Positions 35,801 through 45,509 of a stretch of DNA of 64,000 bases are shown here, one piece after another. Position 1 is the first letter of the stretch, and the number at the start of each line of letters is the position of its first letter. Position numbers and translations under genes: made by a program. Location: the NCBI RefSeq assembly GCF_014524565.1, contig NZ_CP060139.1:3971599-4035598 (forward strand), in the 5' to 3' direction. This DNA is from Croceimicrobium hydrocarbonivorans (GTDB taxonomy: Bacteria > Bacteroidota > Bacteroidia > Flavobacteriales > Schleiferiaceae). Under the pieces are notes generated by a model. The model was not told the origin of the DNA. It saw only the letters and a program-made list of their open reading frames with translations, and did no database searches.

Positions 35801-35834
35801 AAAAAAAGCAGCCCCTTTCGAGGCTGCTTTTTTT
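35801..35834. terminator. Bidirectional terminator
   Basis: GCAGCC pairs with GGCTGC, flanked by seven As on the left and seven Ts on the right. It lies between the converging DUF4399 and T9SS-substrate genes. Confidence 0.9.
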
Positions 35835-35854
35835 ATGCTTGTGTGAGAATAATC

Positions 35855-36613
35855 TTATTCTACAACAATTTTCTTAGCGTTGATTTGCTTACCGTCTACT
35901 TCTAATACGGCTAACAAAATACCTTCTGGCATATCGTTTAAGCTAATTTCAGCACGAACTTCTTTTCCTTGAGTTTGGAAAGACTGGCTGTAAACTACAC
36001 GACCGGTAAGATCGATGAAGCTTACTTTAGCCACTGGGCTGTTCATATTGTAAACGTTTACGTAGAAAGTAGAACCATCAGAGTAAGATCCGTCTAATAC
36101 TGTTAAAGAACCTTCACTGAAGATTACGTTTTCAGCTAAGCCTACGGTACCACCGTTTGGATCATACATAATAGACTGGCAAGAAGTGTTATTAGTAGTA
36201 TCACTTTCGTTCACATTGTTCCAGTTTGGACCAAATGCAAGAACACCGCCACAAAAATCTACGTTTTGAGCTGTACCATTGTTAATGCTCAAACCACCGA
36301 AGCTGATAGAACGGCTTTCGGTATCACTGGTGTTCATAGTAGTTCCAGTAATAGAAAACGCGATAGGCACTTGCTGACCACCTTGAGAAGTGTATAATAA
36401 AGAACCATTTAATAATGGGAAGTATACTACTGTATCATTAGTGGTAACTGCTTGAGTTCCCACATTGGTAATGGTAACGTCAAAATCAAAAGCTACACCA
36501 GGACCAACTGTGCTACCGGCGGCTGGAGAAGTCATGTTGATTCCCAAGTCATTTTGAGCGGAAGCTGCTCCTAAAGTGAGGGCCAAGGCCAAAGTAAGTA
36601 CTGTTTTTTTCAT
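35855..36613 (-). CDS. Secreted protein with T9SS type A sorting domain
   Basis: 252 aa. A signal peptide ends near ASAQNDLG. The middle (about 25-165) resembles a CARDB-like Ig domain with VAFDFDVTITNVGTQAV and SDTTNNTSCQS. The C-terminal 75 residues are a type IX secretion sorting domain: FYVNVYNMNSPVAKVSFIDL, TGRVVYSQ, LNDMPEGILLAVLEVDGK and a basic end KKIVVE. Thus exported and probably surface-attached or released. It shows that the organism has a type IX secretion system. Confidence 0.88.
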   Translation of the reverse strand: MKKTVLTLALALTLGAASAQNDLGINMTSPAAGSTVGPGVAFDFDVTITNVGTQAVTTNDTVVYFPLLNGSLLYTSQGGQQVPIAFSITGTTMNTSDTESRSISFGGLSINNGTAQNVDFCGGVLAFGPNWNNVNESDTTNNTSCQSIMYDPNGGTVGLAENVIFSEGSLTVLDGSYSDGSTFYVNVYNMNSPVAKVSFIDLTGRVVYSQSFQTQGKEVRAEISLNDMPEGILLAVLEVDGKQINAKKIVVE

Positions 36614-36698
36614 AGGAGAAATATTAAAATAGGGTTTAAGCCTACAAATCTACATTAAATCTCATTTAATAATTAGGGATCATTGCTCAATTAAGATT

Positions 36699-37448
36699 TT
36701 AGCGCTTTTTTAACGACTTCTTCGCGGATCCCTTCCGTACCCGCATATTGATAATCTCCACAATTAAAGAGAAAGCCACGGCGAAATAGATGTATCCTTT
36801 GCTAATATGTTGATGGAATCCTTCTGCTATCAGCATTACCCCAATCAAAATCAAAAAGCTCAAGGCCAGAATTTGCAAAGTGGGATGCTTGGCAATAAAG
36901 GCGGCAATCTTTCCCGCGAAAATCAACATTACTATTAAGGATACGATAACAGCTAAAATCATAATGCCCAATTCCTGGGTCATCCCGATAGCTGTTAATA
37001 TTGAGTCGAAGGAAAATACAATATCTAAAAGGGCGATCTGAATAATAATGCCTGCCAAGCCCTTACGCACTTTGGATTTCCCTTCTTCCTCATGATGCTC
37101 CTCTCCTTCCATCTTGTGATGAATTTCCGAGGTTGATTTAGCCAGAAGAAACAATCCACCTGCCAGCAGCACCAAATCACGACCGGTAAACTCCATATCC
37201 ATTATCGTGAACAAAGGTTCCGTTAACTGAATGATCCAAGTGATTCCGAACAACATCGCCACCCTGAAAACTAGTGCAAGCGAAATACCCGAAATACGCG
37301 CGCTGGACTGACTTTCTTTGGGCAATTTATTGGTGAGGATCGAGATGAATATGATATTATCAATACCTAAAACGATCTCTAATAAACTAAGGGTCAAGAA
37401 GGCAATTAAGCCCTCGGTGCTAAAAATAGCACTGAAATCCATGTTCAT
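36699..37448 (-). CDS. TerC-family integral membrane protein
   Basis: 249 aa, about seven membrane helices. The family motifs are EIVLGIDNIIFISIL near the N-terminus and LLDIVFSFDSILTAIGM in the middle, with paired acidic residues in helices, characteristic of TerC. The family is linked with tellurite resistance and, more recently, with metal (manganese) export supporting secreted proteins. A charged His-rich loop (KMEGEEHHEEEG) sits between the halves. Its start overlaps the stop of the DUF6340 gene by 4 bp. Confidence 0.92.
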   Translation of the reverse strand: MNMDFSAIFSTEGLIAFLTLSLLEIVLGIDNIIFISILTNKLPKESQSSARISGISLALVFRVAMLFGITWIIQLTEPLFTIMDMEFTGRDLVLLAGGLFLLAKSTSEIHHKMEGEEHHEEEGKSKVRKGLAGIIIQIALLDIVFSFDSILTAIGMTQELGIMILAVIVSLIVMLIFAGKIAAFIAKHPTLQILALSFLILIGVMLIAEGFHQHISKGYIYFAVAFSLIVEIINMRVRKGSAKKSLKKR

Positions 37449-38503
37449 TCTTGAAGCTGATTTTGCACTGCTCTTTCATCATGCATGCGTCGCTGTAACT
37501 GACTAGCATAGGTACGAGCAGTTTTGTTTCCATAACGCGAATAGGCATCTTGAGCCCATCTTTTAGCTTCTTCCAAATCACCTAAAACCTCATAGGCTAC
37601 GGCAATATTATAAGCCATGCGACCAGCATCTTTGGGCTCAATGGCATTAGGAATGCCCTTTTTCCAAATTTCAATCGCTTCTTCCCATTGCCCTACTTCG
37701 GCCATGCGACCGCCTTCTTCCAATTCTGGAGATTCTTTAGACTTAGTGTAGAAAATGCGCTTTAAGGTGATTGGCATTGGAGCAATCTTATAAGCATAAT
37801 CATGTCCGATTTGGCCACATAAATGACGTACCGCATCTGCGCGGCTTATCAATGCTGCCAGGGCTCCGGCTTTACTATCGGCTGCTCCCTCCCAGGTATT
37901 GGTCTGCGAGATCATTTGCTGATCAATCAATTCCTTATTGCGAGGATTGTATAAACGTAAGCCTACCCGAATATTCGCTACACCTTCTGCATACCACTCA
38001 TCTACTTCAATTTCTCGGCGATTTTTCCCCTCGCCTACTTTACGTTTCACCTTACGTGTTCCCTGAGTAATGATGAAATCGCTATCCATTACTTCCAATA
38101 CCAAGATCGCATCCGCGCGATAGCGATTCATGATATTAAACTGTAAATGCTCTGGTAGTGGATCTGGAAAGGCAGCGGTTAAACTGTTCCCTTCTAATCT
38201 TTCAGAAGCAATTAAAACCTCATAGCGGGGTGAACTTTGCAAAGCATTCTTCAAACCATTCAGGAGTTCCTGTGCGGCAGCTTTATCCTGATGGGGCATT
38301 TCTCCCGTAAGGATGCCTTCACCAATATTAACCCAATTGCCCTTTTTACTAGGCTTGGTGCGATCTACCAATAATAAGGTTTGAATAGCTGGATCAATGG
38401 TAAGGGCTGCGGGACGCATGGTATTGATTAATACCGGCTTTTGGCCCCCACAAGAACTGAGTAAAGCAGCAATTACTAAAAATGCTGGTATAATTCTCTT
38501 CAT
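37445..38503 (-). CDS. DUF6340 family lipoprotein with TPR-like C-terminus
   Basis: 352 aa. The lipobox is LLSSC near residue 18. The central region has the DUF6340 pattern (ILVLEVMDSDFIITQ, RVGLRLYNPRNKELIDQ). The C-terminal 90 residues contain TPR-like helices (GRMAYNIAVAYEVLGDLEEA, KRWAQDAYSRYGN). Periplasmic-facing lipoprotein of unknown function. It precedes and overlaps terC in an apparent two-gene unit. Confidence 0.8.
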   Translation of the reverse strand: MKRIIPAFLVIAALLSSCGGQKPVLINTMRPAALTIDPAIQTLLLVDRTKPSKKGNWVNIGEGILTGEMPHQDKAAAQELLNGLKNALQSSPRYEVLIASERLEGNSLTAAFPDPLPEHLQFNIMNRYRADAILVLEVMDSDFIITQGTRKVKRKVGEGKNRREIEVDEWYAEGVANIRVGLRLYNPRNKELIDQQMISQTNTWEGAADSKAGALAALISRADAVRHLCGQIGHDYAYKIAPMPITLKRIFYTKSKESPELEEGGRMAEVGQWEEAIEIWKKGIPNAIEPKDAGRMAYNIAVAYEVLGDLEEAKRWAQDAYSRYGNKTARTYASQLQRRMHDERAVQNQLQE

Positions 38504-38532
38504 AAAGCTTGGATGTTTAGCGGCTGAAAAGC

Positions 38533-38562
38533 AAAAGGCCTGCCAATAATGACAGGCCTTTT
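38533..38562 (-). terminator. Terminator of the M49 peptidase gene
   Basis: AAAAGGCCTG (38533-38542) and CAGGCCTTTT (38553-38562) form a perfect 10-bp stem just beyond the peptidase stop, with Ts on the minus strand. It separates that gene from the DUF6340 unit. Confidence 0.85.
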
Positions 38563-38566
38563 AAAT

Positions 38567-40588
38567 TTATAAGTTGGAATACTTTTCTCCGTAGTGCAGC
38601 ATCTGCTCTACAAAGTCGGTTGGGAACTCCAATTCCACATCGATGATTTCTTCACCATCAAATACCGGTTTCATTTCAGGTTGAATAAAGCCCGCATAAG
38701 GAGCAATATGCAATTTCTCGGTACGGCGTAATACCTCTTCATGAATTGCTTGATCTACCTTAACCCCGTAATTCTCTACCAAATCACGTCCGGCTTGGTA
38801 ATCACCTTGGGATTTAACACGTTGAATCTCGCGTAATTGCTGACCAAAGATCTCCCGTAATGCATCGTAATCATTAATTACGAAATAGGTCTTACCATCA
38901 ATCACTTTGCGCTCAATTACATTATCCTTGGCTCCCATTTCTAGGGCCCAAGCTGCAATCAATTGACGGTTACGCATGTGGTCTTCTTCAATATTCTCAC
39001 CCAAATTCAGGCGACGTAATTGAAGCATTAAACCATTGCGGATGTAATTATCGTATTCCGCTTTACCGGCCTCCAGGCTTTCCATTAAACCTAGCTCCAA
39101 CATTTTAGGATCCATAATAAAGTAAAGTGCAACTAAATCAGCACGGGCTTCTTCCAAGGTGCTGGAGTAGTTTTTCAAGGTCTCCTTTGGGGTAGCCACA
39201 TCTTTTTCCAGTTTTCCAGAAGCGTGACCTACTACCTCATGTAGAGCAGTATGCATTTTAGAACTGATGGCACCATATTTCTTAGCACGCTCCAATTCCT
39301 CGGTACTAAAGGCAAATTCTTCCAAGAATCCTTCACCGCGGGCATTCTCATAAGCCCCTTCAATATTGGTGAGGCTAATGGATTTAGAACCATGCTCTAC
39401 GCGAATCCAGTTAGCATTAGGAAGGTTAACTCCAATGGGAGTTGAAGGAGTAGTTGCCCCAGCTTCACCTACTACATTAATCATGCGATAAGATACACCA
39501 ACAACCTTTTCCTTTTTATGTTGGTCCATAATTGGACTGTTATCCTCAAAGAATTGGATATTATCCGAAATCACCGCCATTTTCTCACTGGCATCCATAT
39601 CCTTCACCTGTACCACGGTTTCATAGGTTGCTTTGTAACCTAAGGGATCATGGTATACTTCGATAAAGGAATTGATATAGTCTACCGTACTAGCCGTATC
39701 CTGCACCCAGGCAATATTGTACTCATCCCATTTATTGAGATCGCCGCTTTGGTAGTATTCGATCAAAATACCCAGTGCCTTGGCTTGCTGCTCATTTTCA
39801 GCTACTCCTTGGGCTAATTCCAACCAATGAATAATCTTTTTAATAGCTGGTCCATACAAACCTTCCGCATGCCAGGTTTTCTCCACTAAGGTTCCATTTT
39901 CACGAACCAATTTGGAGTTTAAGCCATAGCTAATTGGAGTACTATCTTTAGGATTCATCTGAGCTTTATAAAAGGCGGTAGCCTCTGCTTCAGTGATATC
40001 GGGATCGTAGAAATTTACAGCTGATGCCAGCAATAAATCATGATTAGGATCTTTACTTACCCCCTTGCTATCTTCAGTATTGAAAATTACGGCAATGGCC
40101 TCCTCACTTAAGCTGGCGCCACTCTTTTCTAATAAAGATTCCAAATAGGCCTGATCAAATTCTGGCTTCAGCTTAGCATGGCTGTAATGATGATGAATAC
40201 CATTGCTAAAAAACACACGCTTGGCATAAATCAGGAAATTATCCCATTGGGCATCTCCTTCTCCTTCGTGATTCTTAATAATGGTCTCCAAGGCCTTGCG
40301 AATTTCTAAGTTATGGCGATACAATTGATCCCATAAAATATCGCGGCCTTCTAAGCCAGCTTGGGTAAGGTAATAAGCCAGTTTTTTCTGTTGCAGACTC
40401 AGCTTTTCCCATCCGGGAACCTGGTATCGCAAAATGCGTAAATCCGCAAACTGCTCGGTTTGCCATTGATAATCAGTGGTCTTTTCAGTCATGGATTCGT
40501 TTTCAGCGGGTGTTTTCTCTTCAGTAGGATTGTTACAGGCTCCGGCCACCAATAAAGCAGACAGAGTCCAAAGGCTGATTCTTTTCAT
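38567..40588 (-). CDS. M49-family (dipeptidyl-peptidase III-like) zinc peptidase, lipoprotein
   Basis: 673 aa. A lipoprotein signal (VAGAC) and Glu/Thr-rich linker precede the catalytic body. The M49 zinc site is HEVVGH (about 450-455) with the second motif EEARAD about 25 residues later. Family members remove dipeptides from peptide N-termini. The active-site hexapeptide form HExxGH is specific to M49. Members from Bacteroidota are sometimes mislabelled dihydrofolate reductase. The lipobox implies an extracytoplasmic location. Single gene with its own terminator. Confidence 0.88.
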   Translation of the reverse strand: MKRISLWTLSALLVAGACNNPTEEKTPAENESMTEKTTDYQWQTEQFADLRILRYQVPGWEKLSLQQKKLAYYLTQAGLEGRDILWDQLYRHNLEIRKALETIIKNHEGEGDAQWDNFLIYAKRVFFSNGIHHHYSHAKLKPEFDQAYLESLLEKSGASLSEEAIAVIFNTEDSKGVSKDPNHDLLLASAVNFYDPDITEAEATAFYKAQMNPKDSTPISYGLNSKLVRENGTLVEKTWHAEGLYGPAIKKIIHWLELAQGVAENEQQAKALGILIEYYQSGDLNKWDEYNIAWVQDTASTVDYINSFIEVYHDPLGYKATYETVVQVKDMDASEKMAVISDNIQFFEDNSPIMDQHKKEKVVGVSYRMINVVGEAGATTPSTPIGVNLPNANWIRVEHGSKSISLTNIEGAYENARGEGFLEEFAFSTEELERAKKYGAISSKMHTALHEVVGHASGKLEKDVATPKETLKNYSSTLEEARADLVALYFIMDPKMLELGLMESLEAGKAEYDNYIRNGLMLQLRRLNLGENIEEDHMRNRQLIAAWALEMGAKDNVIERKVIDGKTYFVINDYDALREIFGQQLREIQRVKSQGDYQAGRDLVENYGVKVDQAIHEEVLRRTEKLHIAPYAGFIQPEMKPVFDGEEIIDVELEFPTDFVEQMLHYGEKYSNL

Positions 40589-40618
40589 GTTCTTGAATTA
40601 GTTGCTCGAATATAAAGC

Positions 40619-42217
40619 TTATAGACGGACAATGGTAAAGCGAAAATCCAATGGATCGAGGTCTTTCAGTAGTCTTTGAATTAGACCTTTCCCATAGCTC
40701 GCATAATAGGGCGTTAAATTATCATGACGCTCCTGTAAACCACCTTTTGGAAACAGAGCTAAATAGGCTCGTTCCAGTTTCTCCATCTGCTCCGATGAGC
40801 GACGTTTTTCAGCGCGAATCAGCTTTTTACGCAGATTTTCAATGCCATTCAATTGCTTTTGCCTTTGAGCATTAACCGCACCCAGCATCGAGCGGTCGGT
40901 TAATTCGGCAATAGCCTCCAAATCTTCGAACATCTTTTCCAATTGCTCATCAAAATCTTTAAGCTCCACATCTTTGGGAAAGCGTTCCTTGATATAATTC
41001 CGTTTCAAATCATTAAGATCCTGGAATAATTCACGCGGATCCAAATTCAAATCAGCTAAGCGATTGCGCCATTTCTCTGGACAAAGCAATACCGAATTTC
41101 GCAAGATCAACAAAGGAAAAGGCACCGCTTGATCATCAAACATCGACTTCAATTGAAACCAGTATGCCAACTCACCTCCCCCGCCTATATAAGCCAGGTT
41201 AGGTAAAATCACCTCTTGATATAAAGGACGTAAAACCACATTGGGGCTGAATCGCTCCGGGTGATTTTCGAGTTCAGATTTTAGTTCGCTCTCATTAAAA
41301 CGGATATCGGTATTCAAAACCAACCATTCGCCATCCTTATATTCAATGCGCTCCCTTAAACCGGGCTTTAGGTAAAAGAGATTAATAGGTCGTGGAAACA
41401 CCTGAGCAAAATACTTTTGGCCTAAGGCATCGCTTTGTTCTTGCACCTTTCGGTGGATGCGATCTTCAAAGAGATCCGTCTTAAAATGAGGAAGCATTTG
41501 CTGCTTTAATTCTGGTCGATCCGCATCCAAAATGACTAATCCCTCCGATTTAAAGAGCTCATGTACCACCCAGCGGGTAGCCTGACTTAAATTAGGATGT
41601 TCGTGATAGCCATTACGTAAGATGCTCAGGATTTCTTCCGCCTGCTTACCAGGACCTAAATGCTCTTCCAATTCATCGATCACTTTGCCCATGCCAAAGG
41701 GAGGCATATGCCCCACTGGACCTTTAAAGTCATTCACCCATTTTAATCGACCTCCAAAGAGATTGATAAAGGAGATTTCTTCAAAGTCATGATCTTCACT
41801 GGCCATCCAGTAAATGGGCACAAAATTGTATTCGGGGTACGCTTCTTTGAGTTGTTTACTCAAATTGATGGTACTCACGATTTTATAGATGAAATATAAA
41901 GGGCCGGTAAGGATATTTAGCTGGTGCCCGGTAGTAACCGTAAAGGTCTTTTCCGATTTAAGGCTTTCGATCTGCTCCAGCAATTCTGGATTGGGCTCAA
42001 TGCCCGTTTCCTGATATTGCTGCAAGAGGCTATCTGCAAGAATTTGACGTTTTTCAGCGGAAAAACTCTGACGCGATTCTATGCGTTCCTTAAAAGACTG
42101 GACTTCGGGAAAACCCGATATATAGTTCTGTAATTGAGGATTATGATCTAAATAGTCGAGGATCAGTTCACTAAAATAACCGGTTTGACGGTAAGGGATA
42201 CACTCCGATTCATTCAT
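40619..42217 (-). CDS. bshC: Bacillithiol biosynthesis cysteine-adding enzyme BshC
   Basis: 532 aa, the normal family length. Recognised by TVTTGHQLNILTGPLYFIYK near residue 95, YWMASEDHDFEEI (about 138-150), the YIGGGGELAYWFQLK segment, and a C-terminal coiled-coil region with EKRRSSEQMEKLERAYLALF. BshC adds cysteine to glucosaminyl-malate in the last step of bacillithiol synthesis. The gene stands 30 bp upstream of the M49 gene on the same strand. Bacillithiol would complement the soft-metal resistance genes of this window; that is a general physiological remark, not an operon link. Confidence 0.93.
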   Translation of the reverse strand: MNESECIPYRQTGYFSELILDYLDHNPQLQNYISGFPEVQSFKERIESRQSFSAEKRQILADSLLQQYQETGIEPNPELLEQIESLKSEKTFTVTTGHQLNILTGPLYFIYKIVSTINLSKQLKEAYPEYNFVPIYWMASEDHDFEEISFINLFGGRLKWVNDFKGPVGHMPPFGMGKVIDELEEHLGPGKQAEEILSILRNGYHEHPNLSQATRWVVHELFKSEGLVILDADRPELKQQMLPHFKTDLFEDRIHRKVQEQSDALGQKYFAQVFPRPINLFYLKPGLRERIEYKDGEWLVLNTDIRFNESELKSELENHPERFSPNVVLRPLYQEVILPNLAYIGGGGELAYWFQLKSMFDDQAVPFPLLILRNSVLLCPEKWRNRLADLNLDPRELFQDLNDLKRNYIKERFPKDVELKDFDEQLEKMFEDLEAIAELTDRSMLGAVNAQRQKQLNGIENLRKKLIRAEKRRSSEQMEKLERAYLALFPKGGLQERHDNLTPYYASYGKGLIQRLLKDLDPLDFRFTIVRL

Positions 42218-42250
42218 GAGGCAAAAATACTATTAAGGCTGATAAGCTGC

Positions 42251-42715
42251 CTAGCTAAGGATCAGAAACAAGATTACAAATAAGTATATCGCCCAAAAAG
42301 GTCGAAGGTTCATAGGATCGGTGCCAAAAAGCAATTTTGTGATGCGGAAACAGAAACCTCTATTGGTGGCGATCCATTGATACAAACGATCACTAAAATT
42401 GCGAAAGAGCACATTCCTTTGATAGGATCTGTGCATCCAGCGGTATTTCCCAGCCAAATACAGGCTGCGATAAGCCGAATCCGGTCCGCTGTATATATAC
42501 CCATCGCTATCAATTAAGCGACTGGCTTCCTTAAAAATTTGGGGATCTAAATCCTGGAATTGCTCAATTCCATTTTGATAGGGCTCAAATACAACTTTGC
42601 CCTTTAGCAACTTATCCCAGTTGCTGGTCCAGAAACGGCAAAAAGAACAATCGCCGTCCCAATACATGGTCACTTGAGCTGGTGGAAACTGTGTTTCTCG
42701 AACTTTTTGGAACAC
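42251..42715 (-). CDS. DCC-family thiol-disulfide oxidoreductase (DUF393)
   Basis: 154 aa. The N-terminal MYWDGDCSFCRFWTSNW contains the DxxCxxC motif of the DCC/DUF393 family, a thioredoxin-like group. A C-terminal hydrophobic stretch (FWAIYLFVILFLIL) probably anchors it in the membrane. Redox partner unknown. It lies on the same strand as BshC, 33 bp upstream of it, consistent with a thiol-redox theme. Confidence 0.82.
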   Translation of the reverse strand: MFQKVRETQFPPAQVTMYWDGDCSFCRFWTSNWDKLLKGKVVFEPYQNGIEQFQDLDPQIFKEASRLIDSDGYIYSGPDSAYRSLYLAGKYRWMHRSYQRNVLFRNFSDRLYQWIATNRGFCFRITKLLFGTDPMNLRPFWAIYLFVILFLILS

Positions 42716-42743
42716 TTCACTTTTTAAGCGAAGTTACATGGAA

Positions 42744-42884
42744 TTAAGCAGTTTGCTTATCCAATTCATATTGAAAACTACGCTCTTGATCGCGCAACAT
42801 TTTTCCCTGACTAATGGAAAGGGTGCGCCCCTCATTACTGACGTAATCTTTAACCTCTAAAGCAAGTTGTAACCAGTTCCTCAT
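42744..42884 (-). CDS. Possible 46-aa small protein
   Basis: An ATG at 42884 opens a 46-codon frame ending TAA at 42744-42746. The product starts MRNWLQLALEVKDYV and ends with a hydrophilic helix containing RDQERSFQYELDK. Codon choice looks like that of neighbouring genes, and the frame fills part of an otherwise empty 410-bp gap before the DCC gene on the same strand. I recognise no family. It could be a chance frame. Confidence 0.35.
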   Translation of the reverse strand: MRNWLQLALEVKDYVSNEGRTLSISQGKMLRDQERSFQYELDKQTA

Positions 42885-43126
42885 GGATGTTGTTTTCACC
42901 GAAAATAGTCAACATGAGAATACAATGCAAGTATTTAAGAACTTTAAAATCCTTGCTCCTGTTGATTTTCAGGATGATTGAAGAAAAAGTTACACTTGAT
43001 TTGCAGCTAATTTTACAACCTGAAAATAAAGCACACTTATTAACAAGTGACTGTTAATTAAGCCTTTCCACTATTCCAATTTTTATCTGATGAATTTCAG
43101 AATTCAGAAAGCTTTATTATAAAAAT

Positions 43127-43990
43127 CTAGAGCGGAAAAGTTTGTAAGGCACGGTTGTAAGCCGACTCAAAAGCCAACATATCTACTCCGTGGGCCACCT
43201 TTTTCTCATTAAAATAACTGAGTAATTTCTCGGTAGGCATATTCCCAATCAGGTCATCTGCTGCCATCGGGCAACCTCCATAACCTTTAATGGACCCGTC
43301 GAAACGACGACAACCTTTGGCATAGGCCGTATCTACTTTCTCCCGCCAATTATGAGCATGGGTATGCAAATGTGCGCCAAACTCTACTTGAGGGAAGGCA
43401 GGGATCAAGCTACCAAACAGATGCGCTATGCTTTCCGGATTAGAGGTTCCAATAGTATCGGATAAGGATAAAATCTTTACTCCACGATCCGCCAGAGCAG
43501 CACAAAAATCCTCAACTATGCTTACCGACCAGGCCTCGCGATAGGGATTACCGAATCCCATGCTTACATATACCACCAATTGCTTGTTTTGCTTGGCGCT
43601 GAGCTCTAAAAGCTCTTCCACCAATTCCCGGCTCTCGGCAATGGTCTTATTGGTATTTCGTTTTTGGAATACTTCAGAAACCGAAAAGGGATAACCTAGA
43701 TATTCGATTTCTTCATAGGCGGCCGCCTCTTGCGCTCCCCTTAGATTAGCTACAATGGCTAATAATTGCGTTTGGGTGCGGCTCAGGTCCAGATTGGCCA
43801 GAACTTCTTTGGTATCTCTAAGCTGTGGTATAGCCTTGGGAGAAACAAAACTGCCAAAATCTAAACTATGAAAGCCTACCTCCAATAAGGATTGGAGATA
43901 GGCTATTTTATTTTCAGTTGGAATAAAATCGTGGAGGCCCTGCATGGCGTCGCGGGGGCATTCCACAATATCCACGTGTTTTGCTGTCAA
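43127..43990 (-). CDS. mvaB: Hydroxymethylglutaryl-CoA lyase
   Basis: 287 aa TIM-barrel of the HMGL-like family. Visible are VDIVECPRDAMQGLHDFIP at the N-terminus, LSLSDTIGTSNPES, FGAHLHTHAHNWREKV (metal-binding histidines) and the active-site loop RFDGSIKGYGGCPMA with the conserved cysteine. Cleaves HMG-CoA to acetoacetate and acetyl-CoA in leucine breakdown. The first residues read VECPRD in place of the commoner EVGPRDG. Single gene, preceded by a 45-bp gap to pepD. Confidence 0.88.
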   Translation of the reverse strand: MTAKHVDIVECPRDAMQGLHDFIPTENKIAYLQSLLEVGFHSLDFGSFVSPKAIPQLRDTKEVLANLDLSRTQTQLLAIVANLRGAQEAAAYEEIEYLGYPFSVSEVFQKRNTNKTIAESRELVEELLELSAKQNKQLVVYVSMGFGNPYREAWSVSIVEDFCAALADRGVKILSLSDTIGTSNPESIAHLFGSLIPAFPQVEFGAHLHTHAHNWREKVDTAYAKGCRRFDGSIKGYGGCPMAADDLIGNMPTEKLLSYFNEKKVAHGVDMLAFESAYNRALQTFPL

Positions 43991-44035
43991 TTTTCGCTTT
44001 TTTTGATGAGAGGTTCTGCGAAAGTACTAGCAATT

Positions 44036-45499
44036 TTAAGATTTCGGAACCCTTTTTAAAGCTTCGAGGAAATAGCCCCAAAACTTGCCCACGGATGCAA
44101 TGTTTACCTTCTCATCCGGGCAGTGTGGATTCTTGATAGTTGGACCGAAAGAGATCATCTCCAAATTGGGATAATGTTGACCTAAAAGACCACATTCCAA
44201 ACCGGCATGACAAGCCAATACATTAGGCTCCTCTTTAAACAGCTCCACATACAAATCCTTCATCATGCCCAGCATACGAGAATTTGGATCGAGCTTCCAA
44301 CCAGGATAAGAACCACTGTGCTCTACCTTAGCTCCTAAAATTCGCCAAGGTGCCCCTACCGAATCAGCAATGTCGAATTTGGCACTCTCGCGATCCGAAC
44401 GTTGCAGGGCTTTTAAGTTCATCTTGCCTTGAGCCAGACTCACATGAGCCACATTATTACTGGTTTCTACCAAATCTTCAACATCAGGACTCATCCGGCG
44501 AATGCCATCATGAGTGCATTGTAAGGCAGCACTAAAACGCTGGAAGTCAGTAGCAGTCATTTTTTGAGCCGGTAAATCCACTTTATCCACCGCAATACGA
44601 ATATTCGGATCGGTAGTAGCAAACTCTTTAACCAAAGCAGCGCCTAGTTCTTTCCAATATTCTTCGGCCTCGCTTGCTTTATCCTTGCTAACTACCACAA
44701 TGGCTTCAGCTTCGCGCGGGATGGCATTACGTAAACCGCCTCCTTCAAATTCGCTGATACTCCAGCCATATTCTTCTTGAGGATCATAAATCATGCGGTT
44801 CAATACCTTATTGGCATTGCCACGGCCGTAAATGATATCCATACCACTATGACCACCAAAAAGACCTTCTACCTTAACTTGAAAGGCTTGTTCCGAAGCA
44901 GCATCGGTAGCCTCTTCTTCATAGGTCCAGTCTACATCGGTATCAATACCACCGGCGCAACCAATACTGAGTTCATCGTCATCTTCGGTATCGAGATTCA
45001 TTAAAATATCTCCGCTTAAGAATCCGGCTTGCAAATGATGAGCACCGGTCATGCCAGCTTCCTCATCAGTAGTAAACAAGGCTTCCAAGGCAGGATGTGC
45101 AATATCTTTAGAAGCTAATACAGCCATAATGGAGGCTACCCCAATACCATTATCAGCTCCCAATGTGGTACCACGGGCTTTTACCCATTCACCATCGATA
45201 TACATATTGATTCCCTGGGTTTTGAAATCAAAATCGGTGTCTTTATTCTTTTGGCAAACCATATCCAAATGCGCCTGTAAAACCACTTTCTTGCGGTCTT
45301 CCATGCCTGCGCTGGCTGGTTTAGATACCAGGATATTCCCGATTTCATCTTGTTTCCACTCCAAGCCTTGGCTCTTGGCGAAATCGATCATAAAAGCTTG
45401 TACTTTCTCTTCCTTTTTAGAAGGACGAGGTACAGAATTTAAATCGGCAAAATGCCCCCATACCGACTGGGGCTCAAGGTTTCTGATTTCTTCAGACAT
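44036..45499 (-). CDS. pepD: Aminoacyl-histidine dipeptidase PepD (M20 family)
   Basis: 487 aa, matching the family length. Zinc-site motifs can be followed: VVLQAHLDMVCQK, TTLGADNGIGVASI, LFTTDEEAGMTGAHHL, LMNLDTEDDDELSIGCAGG and CHAGLECGLLG. Cytosolic hydrolysis of Xaa-His dipeptides such as carnosine and of other dipeptides. Followed 45 bp downstream by the HMG-CoA lyase gene. 10 bp separate it from the prohibitin gene upstream. Confidence 0.93.
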   Translation of the reverse strand: MSEEIRNLEPQSVWGHFADLNSVPRPSKKEEKVQAFMIDFAKSQGLEWKQDEIGNILVSKPASAGMEDRKKVVLQAHLDMVCQKNKDTDFDFKTQGINMYIDGEWVKARGTTLGADNGIGVASIMAVLASKDIAHPALEALFTTDEEAGMTGAHHLQAGFLSGDILMNLDTEDDDELSIGCAGGIDTDVDWTYEEEATDAASEQAFQVKVEGLFGGHSGMDIIYGRGNANKVLNRMIYDPQEEYGWSISEFEGGGLRNAIPREAEAIVVVSKDKASEAEEYWKELGAALVKEFATTDPNIRIAVDKVDLPAQKMTATDFQRFSAALQCTHDGIRRMSPDVEDLVETSNNVAHVSLAQGKMNLKALQRSDRESAKFDIADSVGAPWRILGAKVEHSGSYPGWKLDPNSRMLGMMKDLYVELFKEEPNVLACHAGLECGLLGQHYPNLEMISFGPTIKNPHCPDEKVNIASVGKFWGYFLEALKRVPKS

Positions 45500-45509
45500 T
45501 CGATCTGTT

